A DNA stretch of 64,000 bases from Phaffia rhodozyma (GCA_014706385.1 JACGZH010000002.1:1364001-1428000), one strand, 5' to 3'; shown: positions 32,950 through 46,208, counted from the stretch's first letter. The notes: generated by a model not told the origin, from the sequence alone. Numbers and translations are program-made.

Positions 32950-35900
32950 CTAGAAGAGAGTTCTACACAATGGGCAGGACGAAGAGTGGGATGTGTTGAA
33001 CCACTTGTAGAGGCAAGAGCCATGGAACTTGTTAGCGCACGTTCGGCATTGTCTTGTCGGCAGTGTTCGATCGGTGACAGAGATAATTGAGTAGCACTAC
33101 AAGATTTCACGAGAGAGGAAATGAAGACAGCGTTGAGCACAAATCGAGAACAGCGTGATGAGAAAAATAAAGAAGAGTCAACATACGATGGCACAATCTG
33201 TCACTCCGGCAAAGTGAAGCGATACGTTTCGTTTGAACAGTGTCAGAGCATCCAAAACAAGACCATCCTGTTTGACGATAAAGGCATTGAGAACAACAAT
33301 CAATAACCAGACTCGTCGAAAGATTAGAAAGGCGGAATAGGAATAGAGTGCGCAAAAAAGACATCACGAACCCGGGTAGTGACGACCTGCTGAACGGCCA
33401 ACAACCAAGCTTTCCATTTTCGTTCGTCCACACCGACCCTTCGAACGTCTCTGACTTCGACTCCATGTAGCGGATAATCCGAAGGCAACCGAACGGTAAT
33501 TTCCATTGGCTGTTCGTCCACCACGTACGACGCGTTAACTTCGTTGACTGCCGGTAGAATCTTAACAGTCAAATCGCCGTCTTGAAGATCCGCCATGGAA
33601 TCTGGATCTCGCAGGGTTGAGAGCTCGTGGTCGATCACCACAGGAGAGAAGAATCGAGAGGTAAAGGTAGAAACAGCCATCGAGAGTTGACGATCCTTCT
33701 GATCTGACCACCAGTTTCGGATTAACGACTAGAATTTGGCAGTATATAAGGAAGACGGTCAATGTGATTCAAAGGGATCATGAGCGCGAACGTCTGCGAC
33801 ATACAGGTGCAACAATCAATGCTTGGTAAAAGAGATGTGCGCCGAAAAGAGCCGATGCGTAGGGAGTCTCCGGATCATACACTGTACAAACCATACCCAA
33901 TAGAGAGAAGTCAGATGAGTAAGAGTTTCGCATCTGATGAATTATCGGCGCTTACAGTCAATTATGAATTCATCCACCGCCCAGGGAGCAAGATCAAACA
34001 ATTGGATCTTGGTTTCTGAAACATTGAGGAGCGTGAGGATGGTGGGTATGAAGACAGCAGCGACCAACTCCTCGTTTCGGAGTTGCTCGATATAGCTTGA
34101 TTTGATTTTAAGAGACTAAAGGATGATAATGATCAGTCACCAATCGAGCATTGGAACAGAAGACGCGAAACAGAACTCACCGCTCCGTTGAAGTGGGAGA
34201 AGATCAGATCCCATCCAAGAAGGATTCCAAACTGTATATTGAGACAATAAAAAAACGAAATCAGAGGAGATCTACATACCCATTTTGCGTCTGAAAAGAA
34301 ACTTACGTTTTTAGCCGGATTGTCAGCCACAGGCAACTCCAGCGAAGTAACTACCGTCTCGATCAACTCTTTGGGCAGCTTTATATCGATCTCATTATCG
34401 GTCTCAACTTCCACCTGGACAACTAAATCAGCAGTTGTTCTCTCGATCATTTGTTTGAGTAAACCGTGAGCCGTGGTTTGAACATCAACAGACGGGTCAT
34501 TCAAGAGCAAACACAGCTGATAGAACAATTTAAGATGTCAATCGGCAGACGAATTTTGATAGGAGCCACGACCAAGCACTTACAGGTCCAAATCGGTCGG
34601 GAGTGAGTGTGTTGATAGACAATTGATCTACAAGATCAACAACGAGGCCACGACAGATTGAGAGCGGTTGAGACATCTCCCCAGCTGTGAAAGAAGAAAT
34701 AATTTAGTGATCGTCGATTTCATTTAGATGTAAATCAACTCGTCAACAAGGGAAAAAAACGAACCCTTTTCGGAGAGGAACAGATTGAACACTAAATCCA
34801 AAGATGCGTCTTTCCTCTTGATCCAAACCTCCTTCAGAGCTTTGTTGGCAAACGCGAGATCTCGGACAACAGCGAGTAGTCGAAGAGTATGAGCCAAGAA
34901 TGGTAAAGAGGCGGGGTCATCCCAAGAGGCGGCCTATAGTAAAGATCAGGATCAAAGAAAGTCAATCATGATGTTTACGGGATTGATGCTGCCAGGTCAA
35001 TTACCAGGATAAACGCAATGGAAAGGATAACGGACCTCTAAGTTGGCCTCCAAAAGATCAAACACAAACTCGAACCGACTCAGATCGTTCTGGACAATAG
35101 GACCGAGATGCAAAAACATCTCTGCAACTCTTGAGTCCAGCTCTTCGCTCAAATCCTCTTCGTCACCTGTCATCCACTCCTGTAAAACCTGCATCAACCT
35201 AGTCGCTCGGAGTTCTGGTAAAAAGATCGCAGAGGACTCTGGAGGAGGGGCTGTGGCTGCTAGAAGTCGGAGGGCCCGAAGGCCCTTTGTATTGACAGCT
35301 GAAGCCTTGAGACCTGTTAGATCAGCGGCAAGCTCGTTCTGGAATCGATCGAGCTTGGTAGACTCGAGGCAGATGTCTTTAGTAGCAAGGGTGATAGCAA
35401 CTGATGATTGAGGAGCTGTATGATCTCGGAAAAAAGACTCAACATGGTAACTTTATGTTCAGATAGGCTGAAAGAACAATCAAAGCGCGCAAGAGCTCAC
35501 CTTTGTCCTGAAGCGTTCGTCCAAACATTAGCCATTTTTCAGCATCCTCGGCATTTGCTCCTGAATAGAAAAGCACACCAGCCAACAAATCCCTCAGAAC
35601 TCTAGCCGCATAAATGTCCTCCTCAGACTTGGCCACACCAAGAAGTCCTGCCAGTAGGAAGACCAGCTTGTCCTCGCTGTCAATCTTGCCTGTTGTAAGT
35701 GCCGAGGTGGCAGCTCCATACCAAACGGGTTCGATCGAGCTTGATAGAGACGAGAGGGCGTACGACCGAAGAGAGTCGGTGGAAAGGACGATAGCACCTA
35801 AGACGTCTTTTGAGACCCTTTCTCCGAAAACATGAGCGGACGACCGAGGCAGAGCAACTTCGTCTGAGGCGAAAATTCCGAACGTTGTCAATATCCTCAA

Positions 35901-38900
35901 CCATGACGGGTCTTGTCTTAGCAGAGACCTATCAGCAGCAAAGCAGGCAATTAAAGTGGTAGCTAATCTAGCGAAGGATCCAAATCCGGCAGAGTCTGTA
36001 GGTACTCGATCAACAGATGGCTGAATCTCGTCTTCTGAAAGTTGAGGAACCAATGGGTCGATCACGGCGAGGGCAGGAGGAAGCTGACGGACGCTGATGG
36101 AATTGAGTTGGTCGACTATGGTAGATGCCGGAGGTAGTAGATGAAATAGATCGAAAGGAGAGAGTACGGATCTGGCGGCGTAAGGCACACTGGCCTCATT
36201 TAATCCAGACCAAAGAATCTCGACACTGACAAGATATATCTCTATCTTAGCGAGCCAAGAGCACCAAGAGCGTGTTTAAAAGCAAGAGAAAAGACATACG
36301 AGATCTGACTAGAGGTATCCTCCAATTTTTTTCGAGCTTCGACCATGACTAAATTTATCAACTCATCTTCTTGATCTCCTGCGCGTCCCAATAACGTTTT
36401 CCAGATATCTCTAGCACTGTTCTTCACGTCCTCAGCCTGACCTTGTCCAAATAGCAAGGGAACAAAGTGTCCAGTGTCGAACAGAGATACCACTAGATCG
36501 CGGGATAAGTCAGATGCAAGCAGATCCTGGATTGATTGTTGAGGAAGAGAATCTTTTAGCAAGGAGAGAATGGGTTCGAGGTGGGAGAGTCGGGTAAGGG
36601 ACGAATCATCGAACAAGACGGTTCGAACAGTCGTGTTGAGTAGAAGGAAAACCTTCTCGACGGCGCCTCGAACCGAAGTCGGAGTGAGGAAGGGAGCTAG
36701 AAGGGCACAAATAGGAAGCAAACACATCAGATAAATGAACACTTTGTTATGTAAAAGATAAAGATCTTCAACAGATGATTGAAACATACTCGGCCTGACT
36801 ACCAGGGAAGCCAAGACTTCCGCTCCTTCTTCATCAATATTGCCCTTCTCCAGACTTTCAATCAAGACATTCGCAACATCATCCAATCCTATCGGCTCGC
36901 CTTGCTCCTGACCATCGGCTAGCTCTATAGGCAACCCCATGAACTCCGCAGTAAGCTCCAAAATGATCGGGAATCGAACATCCTTGGACAAGCTCGAAGA
37001 GGAACGAAGAGCGTCACAAAGAGAATGGTAAGATTCTTCACAAGGTTCTTTCTCGGCTCTCCAGTGGAAGTAGACTCTATAGAGTCTGGCAGATGCGGAT
37101 GAAGGAAGAAGAGAGAAAAGAGCGGTAGTCTCGTTGGCAAGAAGAGCGTCGACAACCTGATACTCCAGCAAACCATCAGCCACAGTTGTCAGAACTAAGA
37201 TGCAGGTGAAGATCAAGGCAGAGTGACAGCAGACAAACCCTAGCAAAGATTTCGTCTTCCCTCAGAACAGCCCCCAGACTTTCGAGCGCTATCAACTCCA
37301 ATACGAGCTCAGTCCTATTCTTCAATTGAGCTCCTTGATTCTCTTTTTCCTCCTCTCCTCCGTTCTTGGTTTCTTCTTCCCAGTCTCCAAACTCCTGGAT
37401 CAACGAACCGACGGTCAGTCGCCCAACGACTCCTAGAAGGTGAATAAACGATGCTTCGAGCTCCGCCGGAAGTTTCGTCCGGAGCGCTGCCAAGACGGAC
37501 GGGAGTTTTGCCAACGGAAAGAGCGTCTCATTTTCCTCATCATCTCTTTGCTCTTCCTCCGCAGCGTGGGTACCGGAGGGACCTGTTAGCAAGCCTAGGG
37601 TGTTGGAGACAATCTCGGACCATCCGAGCTCTCCTGCTTTGGGATCGATCTCTACAATCTTCCCTAAAGCTGTGCCTAGTACTCTAGCTTCTCGAACCCC
37701 AAGTCCAATCTCTTCTCCTGCTTGTCTACCTCCTCTCAAGACTCCTCTACGAGGTCGGGAAGATGTATCTTCTGACTCTCTAACACGAAGCAGTCCAAGG
37801 ACACCTAGATCCCAGCACAAACCAACTTGACCGGCTAGGAACTTGCGCGACGAGTCTACATTATCAGGAGACAACCGGGCTTGTTTAGTAAAAAGGAAGG
37901 TCGCGGTCTCAAGGACGGTTGAAAGGAGAGTCTCGATAATCTGTGGAATACTGGAAGACAGTAGCGAAGGAAGAGGAGCCCAAATAGCCTGAAAGAGCTC
38001 ATCGAACGAGCTCTCTGTGAGAGGGAAAATCTGAGAGATCAGAGGAAACAGAAAAGATTGGGTAGTTGTACGAAAAGTGAGAAAGCTGTGAACCTGTATG
38101 TATAAAGAAGAGGAAATGTGCAGGAAGAAAGACGTACCTCCGTTGGCAAAGTGGATAGAACGACAACAAGGATGAGATATCCATTGACTGGTGCTCCTCT
38201 ACATCCGGAACGAAGAAAATCAAGGAAAGCAGAGTATGCTGGAGAGCCTCCTTCAGGAGAGGCACATCTCGAGGATTCGATCTTCGATTCGACATCGTTC
38301 TGATTACCGTCATCATTATTTGCCTGCTCAGTCTCTTGCACAGCAGGAATTTGATCTTCCTCAGCGTTCATGGTCTTTTCGATAGTCCAAGCCTCAGGAA
38401 ATTCTGTTCAGACAAATGAGAATAATCTGCTCAACAAATCTGTCTCTTTTTGAGCCAAGTCCAAGGATTGAAACCGTGATGTTGACTCACTAGTCAAAAA
38501 TAGAAGTAAGGGATCCCAGACAGAACTCAAGACAACCACCTCAGACTCATTCCAGCAAGTTCCTAAGATTTCTCCAGTCAAGATCTCCAAGTTCGCTTTG
38601 GCGATGCCAGGCCATCTGAGAAGTAACGCTTTCAGACAGTCCCAAGCAGCCTTCCGAATCGAGGTCTGACCGTACCCAAGAGGAGCAGACGTCTCCGATG
38701 TTGGGGTAGTGTTGGAGAGAGCGGACCAGAGGTAAGGAGTCGAGAGAAGAGCGACTAGATCTTCTGATAGACTAGTTCCAGTCTCTTCAGACTGAGGATA
38801 TTCTGAAAACGCAAAGTGGTAAGGCAAATCATTAGGGAAGCAAACAAGGGGATATACGGCAATAGCAGAGACCATAACCGACAAAAGACTCACCTCTCAA

Positions 38901-39949
38901 GACCCAACTCAGACCGACCAAGCCTCCGATTCTGAGTCCAAGCTCTCTTTCGACTCTTTCCTCTTCCAACACTTTTTCACTTTCTTCGAGTTCCTCTTTC
39001 TTCCCGGCGTTATTCTTTCCGCCCTGTTCAATTCGGCCCTTGTAACTTTGCGCTGCTCTCTGATTTCCGCCTTTAGTTTGCCCGCCAGCGCTAGCAATCT
39101 TGACAGGAGGAAACACGCTCTCCCAGATGGCCGAGGGATCTAGTATAGAACTTGAGAGGTATTCAGTCAGGAGACCAAGATAGCTATTCAATTCCAGCTG
39201 GGACTCGGTCGATTCATTGACAGACCAAGAGACAGAGTTGATGAACGTCTGGAGGAAGACTGAGGAAGATTGGAGTGAGGATGAGAGTAGAGTACCCAGG
39301 ACGTTACGTTGTTGGAACTCGAGCAAGTAGGGAAGGGTGGTGGAAAGGAGCGAAGGGAAAAGGGTCAAAATTGTTTGGTGGGTTTGAAGAGTGATTGGGG
39401 TAAGCCTTGAGGTGAACAAAAGAGGAGGCAGGTGATGGAGCTGTGTAGAGGAAGGGAGAGCAAACCAGAAAGTCGAGAGGAGTAAGTCGAGTGACGAACG
39501 TTGAGAGAAATTGCACACAAGAGGATTCAAATTAGACATACCCAGACAGGTCCGATAACCTCGACCCACCAGTGTTCGTTTTCGTCATTTTTGGCCTTTT
39601 CAAGCCAGTTATCAAACTCTTCCAATGCCCTCCTCCTAGTGATCTCGTCCTTCTTGCCTAACCGTCTGAGGACAACAACTAACTCGGCAGGTAAGCTACT
39701 GGCTAAGCCAAGGGCGTCAAGCGGATCGGGAACGGCTGGTTGAGGTGGCTTGGGTGGTGGGGTGTAGGGTTTAGGGACTCCTCGTTTGAGCTTGGTTGCC
39801 TGCTTCTCCTTCTTGGTCTTCCCTGAGTTGTTTGAGTTTGACTGTTGGCTAGACTTGGAGGATTGCTCGTTTGAGCCTTGCTTTGCCGCCTTCTTCGCTT
39901 GGTTCTTTTTTCTCGTTCCAGCGGATGCACTGGAAGTCTTCGCCGTCAT
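32950..39949 (-). CDS. LTN1: E3 ubiquitin ligase listerin (Ltn1/Rkr1)
   Basis: Ribosome-associated quality-control ligase that ubiquitinates stalled nascent chains on 60S subunits. ATG at 39949 begins a Lys/Ser-rich leader ([19 protein letters not shown]) and then the conserved N-terminal domain [20 protein letters not shown] and [20 protein letters not shown] (near 39580-39680). The middle is a HEAT/ARM-type helical solenoid from about 34100 to 39560 across many exons. The C-terminus holds an RWD-like segment ([20 protein letters not shown] near 33450-33520) and the RING: GVTDCAICYS (near 33180), then [20 protein letters not shown] and [17 protein letters not shown] (32953-33035), giving the full Cys/His set. 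Stop at 32950-32952. Well over 1,500 residues; introns were located only roughly. Confidence 0.92.
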
Positions 39950-40133
39950 CGGAAGAGCTCTGTCTTGACTGGGTGGAGATGCGGGATGGGAAAAATAGAC
40001 CAGGGATGAAAAGATGATGGAGGAAAAGGTACGAATGAGAAAGAAAAAAAAGGGAAAAGGTACGATCAGGAACGATCGAAGGGACGGTGACGCAACAGGC
40101 ACAGAAGAGAACCTGAGTCTGTGCGTCCAGATG

Positions 40134-40206
40134 TACCCCAAATTGTGACCCCAGATAACCCCAATGTAATCCCCGCTTCGACTGATTATCACCCCCGATG
40201 ACCCCC
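40134..40206. promoter_or_regulatory. Cluster of ACCCC-type motifs
   Basis: Six CCCC-containing units (ACCCC, ATCCCC, ACCCCC) in about 73 bp between LTN1 (minus) and the TFIIIC-subunit gene (plus): TACCCC near 40135, GACCCC near 40148, AACCCC near 40158, ATCCCC near 40170, CACCCCC near 40191 and GACCCCC near 40200. CCCC cores resemble stress-response elements bound by C2H2 zinc-finger factors; the link here is inference. The last copy overlaps the upstream candidate start codon at 40198. Confidence 0.4.
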
Positions 40207-42109
40207 GATGCATCAACTGTTGTCTCTACTTCCTCCATCCATTCTACAACACCTCTACATCATAGTGATCCCCTTCCATCATCGAGCATGGCCTCACTCT
40301 TGCCTCCAACGTTTGTTCCAGTTACTCACTTTGGACCCTCGGATCGAGATTTAGCTTCAGATGAAGAGTGGGACTCGGAAATAGAGGTAATTATCCCACC
40401 TCTCCTCGCGCCTGTTTCGCCGTTCTGATCTTTCACTTCCCTTCGCAATTCTGCAAAGCCTAGGAAGAGATAATAACAATTTCTCTGGATCAAGCGCTAG
40501 ATACATCTATTCTTGCATCTCCTCCTTCATTTCCTGCTCACTCTTCTGCTCCGGTATCAGAACCTTCGACCCAATTCTCTCGTCCAGTGAACGGTCAAGC
40601 TGAAAGCTCATCTAGGCATAATGCCGACAATAATTCCAACGGTAGCTCTTCCAGACGGATAGAAGGCAGCCCCCAGGGCGATGCCGAGCTCGCGAGATCA
40701 CATACATGGTCACTGATTGTATGTCTGACTGCTTTTGTTTATTTTCCGGTTTCTTCAGCTGATTGACAGACTGCTTGTCTTTCTCTTCGAACAGGGTCTC
40801 AATACACCCACCCCATTCTTGAAAGTCAATAATACGCTCTTCAAAGGAAAACTGATGGAACGTATAGGAAATGAAATGATATTTGGTAGCCCATCCACCT
40901 CTTCCTCCTCCTTGTCTACTCCTCCGGCTCTTGGTTCGTAATCGTTGTACCTTCTACTCGGTGTGTATTCCTCGTAAGCCTCTTCATACAATCTGACACC
41001 TACATTCCGCCCATTACACGCATCCAGGCTCTTCGACAAATCCCATGCTCCCCTCTCTTCAGACTATTCAATTCACACCACAAACTTACAACCCTACCGT
41101 ACCCACAGACGGGCCGTCGGCTTCGTCTTCCTATAGCTCGTTCTCACAAAAGAAAAAATACGGTCTTAGCGGAGGTAGACCGCGAGGTCGACCGGCCGAG
41201 TTGGGAAGAACGCGAAGCGATTTATCGGGACCTCCCGGTGGTGCGAACGGAAATGACCAAGACGGTGAAGAGGATATGGATGAAGACGAAGAGAACGGTG
41301 CGTTGACGGATGACGAAAATGCCGCTGCCGAAGAGGAGGAAGAGGAAGACGCGTCAGATGATGCAAGACCGAATGTCTACTCGGAAGATGAAATTCCAAT
41401 CGAACGGACACGTCCGGACGGAGGAGACGACCGAAATCTTTCAGGCTGGCAAGTCGTTGACCCAAAACGATCATCAGCAGCTTCGACTTCTACTCCAAGT
41501 AATAGACGTAAATCTCGATCCAGACTACGGACTTCCACCACCAACTATGATCACCACCCTCATCCTTCTATTCTTGATCAATCAACGGATCCGATAGAAC
41601 TAAATCCTTTGGAGGGAAATGTCCTCCTCGAAGACCAACAAATCGAGATTGGGGATGGTGAAGCTGTGCAGGGCTTCACATCACTCATTGATACGTTATC
41701 TCATAATCACGACTCGTCATCCCAACTTCCTGAATGGTCACCCTATGTATCTGAACATAACGGGCGATCCCTCGATGGTCTGATGGGCCATCTAGACGAG
41801 CCAGTCGAGGCACGGGATTCGGGATCGAGAGGAATGATAGACCCTTCTCTAGTAGACCCATCACTTAGAGCGGACTCTCTGATGGATCAAACCCATTCAT
41901 TCTTAAATCACACAGACGGACAGCAAGTGAGGGAACAGTTGATAGACCCTTCTTTGCTAGACCAAAATCTCGAACCTAATCATCAATCGAACGGATACCC
42001 TGACGGACAACAAGAAGCGTATATGATGGACGTCGACCAAGAGCAGACAGGGGAAGGAGATGCGAATGTGGACGAACGCCTGCAGCAGATGCATTGGGAT
42101 AGTGATTGA
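40198..42109 (+). CDS. TFIIIC subunit of the tau55/GTF3C6 type
   Basis: RNA polymerase III initiation factor subunit. Either ATG 40198 (MTPDASTVVSTSS) or ATG 40288 (MASLLPPTFVPVTHFGPSD) could start it; the second gives a shorter, better-conserved-looking N-terminus. An early exon encodes the acidic strand DRDLASDEEWDSEIE, continued after an intron by EEIITISLDQALDTS. The diagnostic TFIIIC_sub6 beta-barrel segment is split by an intron: HTWSLI, then GLNTPTPFLKVNNTLFKGKL and MERIGNEMIFG (near 40795-40885), matching the family's GLdsptPllqi / fkGkw / GTE pattern. The rest is disordered and acidic (a GGRPRGRPAELGRTR AT-hook-like patch near 41175-41220, then Glu/Asp runs), ending DERLQQMHWDSD at 42109. 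The exon join near 40940-41045 is unclear. Confidence 0.72.
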
Positions 42110-42328
42110 ACGTCCTTTTGCTCTTAACATGAAGTATTTTGGGAAGTCAGCAGGCCAGAGAAAAGGGTTTCCATCGCACGACGAGATAAAAAGAAGGCCA
42201 TGGATAGATCAGGCAAGAAAAGTACAAGTCGGACAGTCACTCAGAAAAGGAGTATAGGCGATTGAGAAAGACCGGTAGCGAAGGGATTTATACAAATGAC
42301 AACAGAGCGGGAGGGAGACGGAGACAGA

Positions 42329-44374
42329 TCAACGACGTTGGGTTTGTTGTTGCTGCTGAGCTTTAAGTTGTAATTCGATGAGTTTTGCTCCGTCGTATAA
42401 CACAGTAGCTTCCTCCGCCTGTGAAGTTTAATTGATGACGACAGCAAGAGATATCAGCTCAGTCGGTTTTTTTGGTTCGCCAATAAACTTCAGACAAGGA
42501 AACCTTCAAACATACCCATGGCAAATGAAACAGTTCGCTCCGTCTCAAATCTTCCGCGCTTAGCCCTCTATTGGGGAATCCGCCCTGGCTCTCCACACCT
42601 AATGTAAGGGATAAGTCTCTAGCCTGAGAATCAAGCCAGTGATGAATAAAGCCTGAAGGGTCATTTGAAAATGATTGAAGAAAGTCTCTCTTGGTACGAG
42701 CGTTCCGAATTGCAATTGACAGGTTCGAGATCTACGCAGAGAGACAGAGAAAACTTAAACCCTAGTGAGAACGGCAAGACAAGCAACAGGAAAGCGAGGA
42801 AGGGAGCAAACCTCTTCTTCCAAACCAGCAACTTCTTTCGCTCCTTCCTCGGCGAAGCTCGCTAGGATAGCGTTTCCTCGAGATCTGTTAGTGTCCTCGA
42901 CTTCAACCTCTACGTCGAAACATCTCGGATGGGTATACTTTTCAACATTCGTCTGTATGGTGTAGTGAATGACGACAGGGTCAGGCACCGTCAAATATTG
43001 ATTGATGATTTCTGGTAAGATGTGCATCGGGATGGAAGGCTGGTTTGGGAAAAGCTACAAGAGACAGACATCACGGATCAGACTCCTGGCTAGCAAGACG
43101 GTTTTGCGAACAGCTATTCTGACAGAAAATATTCAGACAAACTTTTCCAAATGCGCCTTCTCCTCTGACTCTTCGTCGGTCGTCTTTGTCTTGCAGACCT
43201 TTGATCTTGATATAGTTCCAAACGGCCTGCAACACGCTCGCCTTCGTGTCCTCCTTGATATCAATCAGGTCTGCCAACTGAGGCAACACCTTGAACCTTG
43301 GTGGATCGTAATCGAGCTGCATCAAGATTCGACAGGGAAGCCCTTCTGATGAATCGTGTGAGGGCGATAGAGGCCGTTGAATGGTAAATCCGTCCTGGTG
43401 GGGATGCGAAGGAGGTTTGTACCACTGATTAAGACAGAATAAAGGAAGGCACGACAGATGCTTGTCAGACTTAAAGGGAAAGTGTTCTGTAGCGAAACAT
43501 AGGCAAAAGAACTTACTTCGATGAGGTTCCCATTAGTAGGCCCGGCCATTGTATAATTTGGTCCCTTCAGATCCACGACAATAGATCTAATGAAGGTTGA
43601 GAACTTTCTTTTCGTCAACTTGTCCTGTCTTGGGTTTCCACTCTAAACATCAGAACGACAACCGTAAAGAGGAAGTGTTTCAGATACAAGCATTGAGAAA
43701 TCTCGGAGACCAACATCAAGAGAGAGAGAGAACGAACGTCTATCAACCGGCCTTCTATTTTGAGAGTCCAACTCCTGGGAGGTGAACGGTCAAGACCGGA
43801 AACATCCGACGTCTCTGGGAGAACACAGGAGTTGGAGAGATAGATCCTCAGCTGTCGCTTTGTCTGGAGTTCAGAAAGGCATGCATCCAATGAGCTCAGC
43901 TATGATCATTCCTGGTCTACATCTACCGCAGAGCACAATTCCAGGGAGCGGCTCTTGAGGAAGAGCAGCGATATCTGGGGTGAGTAGAACAAGAGTGACG
44001 GAGAGAAGAGGAGACATACCTTTGTCGGTCTAGCGACCGCGTCTTGAATCTCTGCACGTTTCCTTGTGATTGTCCAGTCAAGCTTTTGTTCCATCTGAAC
44101 GAGATCCTGATACATTCTACTCTCCGGTATATTGAGTATGACTGGTAGAGGGGGTACATGGGCTCGAAACCGCCTGGAGAGAAGAATGATAGCGAAAGGA
44201 TAGAAAGAAGAACAGTGAGATAAGAACTGGAACGCGACGAATGCGAACAAAGACTTACTTAGAATGTTTGAGCGCGTCTTGCTCAGTCATCTTACGTTTC
44301 GGAGCTGACGAAGGGGGAGGAGGAGCAGGCATCTGTGAGGATGAAGCCGCTGGGGCCGATGAAGGATGAGACAT
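42329..44374 (-). CDS. SNF12: SWI/SNF chromatin-remodelling subunit Snf12/BAF60 (SWIB domain)
   Basis: Shared scaffold subunit of SWI/SNF or RSC (yeast Snf12/Rsc6, human BAF60). ATG at 44374 (MSHPSSAPAASSSQMP), then KRKMTEQDALKHSK and RRFRAHVPPLPVILNIPESR (near 44090-44180). A beta-rich middle (LRIYLSNSCVLPETSDVSG; SWTLKIEGRLID; IVVDLKGPNYTMAGPTNGN) leads to the SWIB domain: PCRILMQLDYDPPRFKVLPQ, LADLIDIKEDTKASVLQAVW, NYIKIKGLQDKDDRRRV (near 43170-43340). After it come PMHILPEIINQYLTVPDPVV, IHYTIQTNVEKYTHPRCFDV and a C-terminal helix pair (FLQSFSNDPSGFIHHWLDSQ) ending in a short Gln run. Stop at 42329-42331. The order matches the BAF60 family throughout. A second SWIB gene lies 2 kb downstream. 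Confidence 0.9.
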
Positions 44375-44584
44375 GGGAGAGCAATGGATTTAGATGAGTT
44401 CAAATGGAACGAGACAGAGTGACGATGGGAGTTTGAAAGGAAAAGCGTTGGTGTTTCCTTTTTTGTTGGGTTTTCTCTCAATGCCTTCGTTCACCCTCTC
44501 TTCCCTTTGGTCATCATCATCCATTCAGCGATACCCTATGGACCTTCGTTCTCACGCTGATCATATCTATCAAAGCTGACGATA

Positions 44585-45640
44585 ATGTGCTTACTTGCGA
44601 GCTCGACTGAACTGCCTCCGCTGATCCCAGCGTTCAACTCCCTGCTGCTGACATTACAGATCGCCCGGCCCCTAGACGCGCCTCTCACTCTGCGCTCGTT
44701 CTCCCCTCATCTTCTCCTTCAGACATTGTCGTCGACGCTCCGTCAGGCTCTACCTGATCTACCTCCGCTTCCACCTTTGACGGACCGATCGAACGCGTAT
44801 ATCGAGAAACGGAGGGAAGAGATTGAAGTTGTCAAGTACATCCTGGGCATCCTAAGCTTTCGGGTCTCTGCTGGCTTCTCAGATATCAGTCCAGCCAGCG
44901 TCGTCGACAGGGACGACGATCATCTCGTCGTTCTCGCCAGAGGTCTAATTCTTTTGGCTTTAGAAGAAGGCTGGAAGCTAGGGGAAGGATCGGAAACAGA
45001 ATCGGAAGGGGACAGAGAGGCCTTGCCACCTGGATGGGATTCTGCAGAACTCGAAACGGATAAAGATAGACATAATGTTCTGGGACGCGTGCGGAAGGAG
45101 GAACTCTACTGGAAAAACAAACGGTCTCGAAGCCCTGGACGGAAGAGCAAGAACAGACGGGAGAGGTGGAACAAGCGAGAAGCCAAAACATCTTTGTCTC
45201 TGTCTGAATCTTCAGGTCACGACGAAGACAACGAGGCCGACGGCAAGGATCACTCTGCTTCTCACTTCAGTCCTGCTTACAGCTTTCGACCTCTGGAATC
45301 TCCACCACCTTCCAAGCTGCCTCGTCCCATAACTCCTACAGGCTCATCTCCTTCGAAATCAGTCTCTCGGCCGAGTCGCAGATTGTCCTTATCTTCATGC
45401 CTATCAGAGTCTTGTGACTTTCCCCTAGATAGGGATCTCCTTACGTTCTCTCCTGCTCCTGAAGATGTCTACGCGCTCGGCCCCTCTTGTCCGCAAGATC
45501 ATGTGCTGATAGGGCTGGATCCAATCACGAAACATACTGCTCCAGCTGAATGGCTGTCGAACCGAAAGGAGGAAGAGATCAAGCTAAAGGACGCGTTGGA
45601 TAGGTTGACGGACCAAACAAGTGGACAGACGCACACATGA
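44585..45640 (+). CDS. Single-exon protein of unknown function, DUF5745-like N-terminus
   Basis: One open frame of 351 codons from ATG 44585. The N-terminal 120 residues form a helical domain: SSTELPPLIPAFNSLLLTLQ, LTLRSFSPHLLLQTLSSTLR, EEIEVVKYILGILSFRVSAG, VVLARGLILLALEEGWKLGE. This pattern recalls the fungal/centrosomal DUF5745 (CEP95-like, CH-related) domain, from memory and not verified. The rest is disordered, Arg/Ser-rich (YWKNKRSRSPGRKSKNRR) with several Ser-Pro and proline-directed sites. It shares a 210-bp divergent promoter with SNF12 and has no introns. A spindle-pole role is only a guess. Confidence 0.6.
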   Translation: MCLLASSTELPPLIPAFNSLLLTLQIARPLDAPLTLRSFSPHLLLQTLSSTLRQALPDLPPLPPLTDRSNAYIEKRREEIEVVKYILGILSFRVSAGFSDISPASVVDRDDDHLVVLARGLILLALEEGWKLGEGSETESEGDREALPPGWDSAELETDKDRHNVLGRVRKEELYWKNKRSRSPGRKSKNRRERWNKREAKTSLSLSESSGHDEDNEADGKDHSASHFSPAYSFRPLESPPPSKLPRPITPTGSSPSKSVSRPSRRLSLSSCLSESCDFPLDRDLLTFSPAPEDVYALGPSCPQDHVLIGLDPITKHTAPAEWLSNRKEEEIKLKDALDRLTDQTSGQTHT

Positions 45641-46208
45641 GAGGTAGAACCGGATTCACTATATCTTTATTACTTGCTCTTCCATCGGAACACACGCTAA
45701 TGACCTTAGTTGTTGCGTATCGTTTCTCGATCTAGATCTTAAGACCCTCCCCAGTCTCATCTATATCACTGGGATCTCTTTGCTCCTCTCGGCTAAATTA
45801 GATTATGTTCCAGAAGGGAGAGACTGAGAGGACTTCAAATCATCCTTGGGAGAAGTATTCTCTCGAGTCCTGATGCAATCGAGATTGTATCATGTGTATC
45901 TCTAAAGGGGAGTCGTGTATATGATATATACTGTATATGTATCGAACCAACCATACCGAGATCACGCTCTCTAGATAGAATACAGAGAGCTTGTACGGCT
46001 CTTTTATATGCAGCCTGCTCTGTATTGAATAGAACACAATTGCGAATAAAGGAGCTTCTCTTCTGTCTCTGTCCAGCGTTCTATCTCTGTCTTTTCTCAC
46101 TTGCGGACGAGGCTGTACATGTAGATACATATATATATGAATGTGTGTGTAAGAAAAGTATGTTGAATCCCTTGGGACAAGTAGACAAACGAAAGGGAGG
46201 CTGGATTC
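45641..46208. other. Convergent intergenic gap
   Basis: 3' ends of the DUF5745-like gene and the DEK_C/SWIB gene. No supported gene; a TATATATATG tract near 46130-46141 is the only notable composition. Confidence 0.5.
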
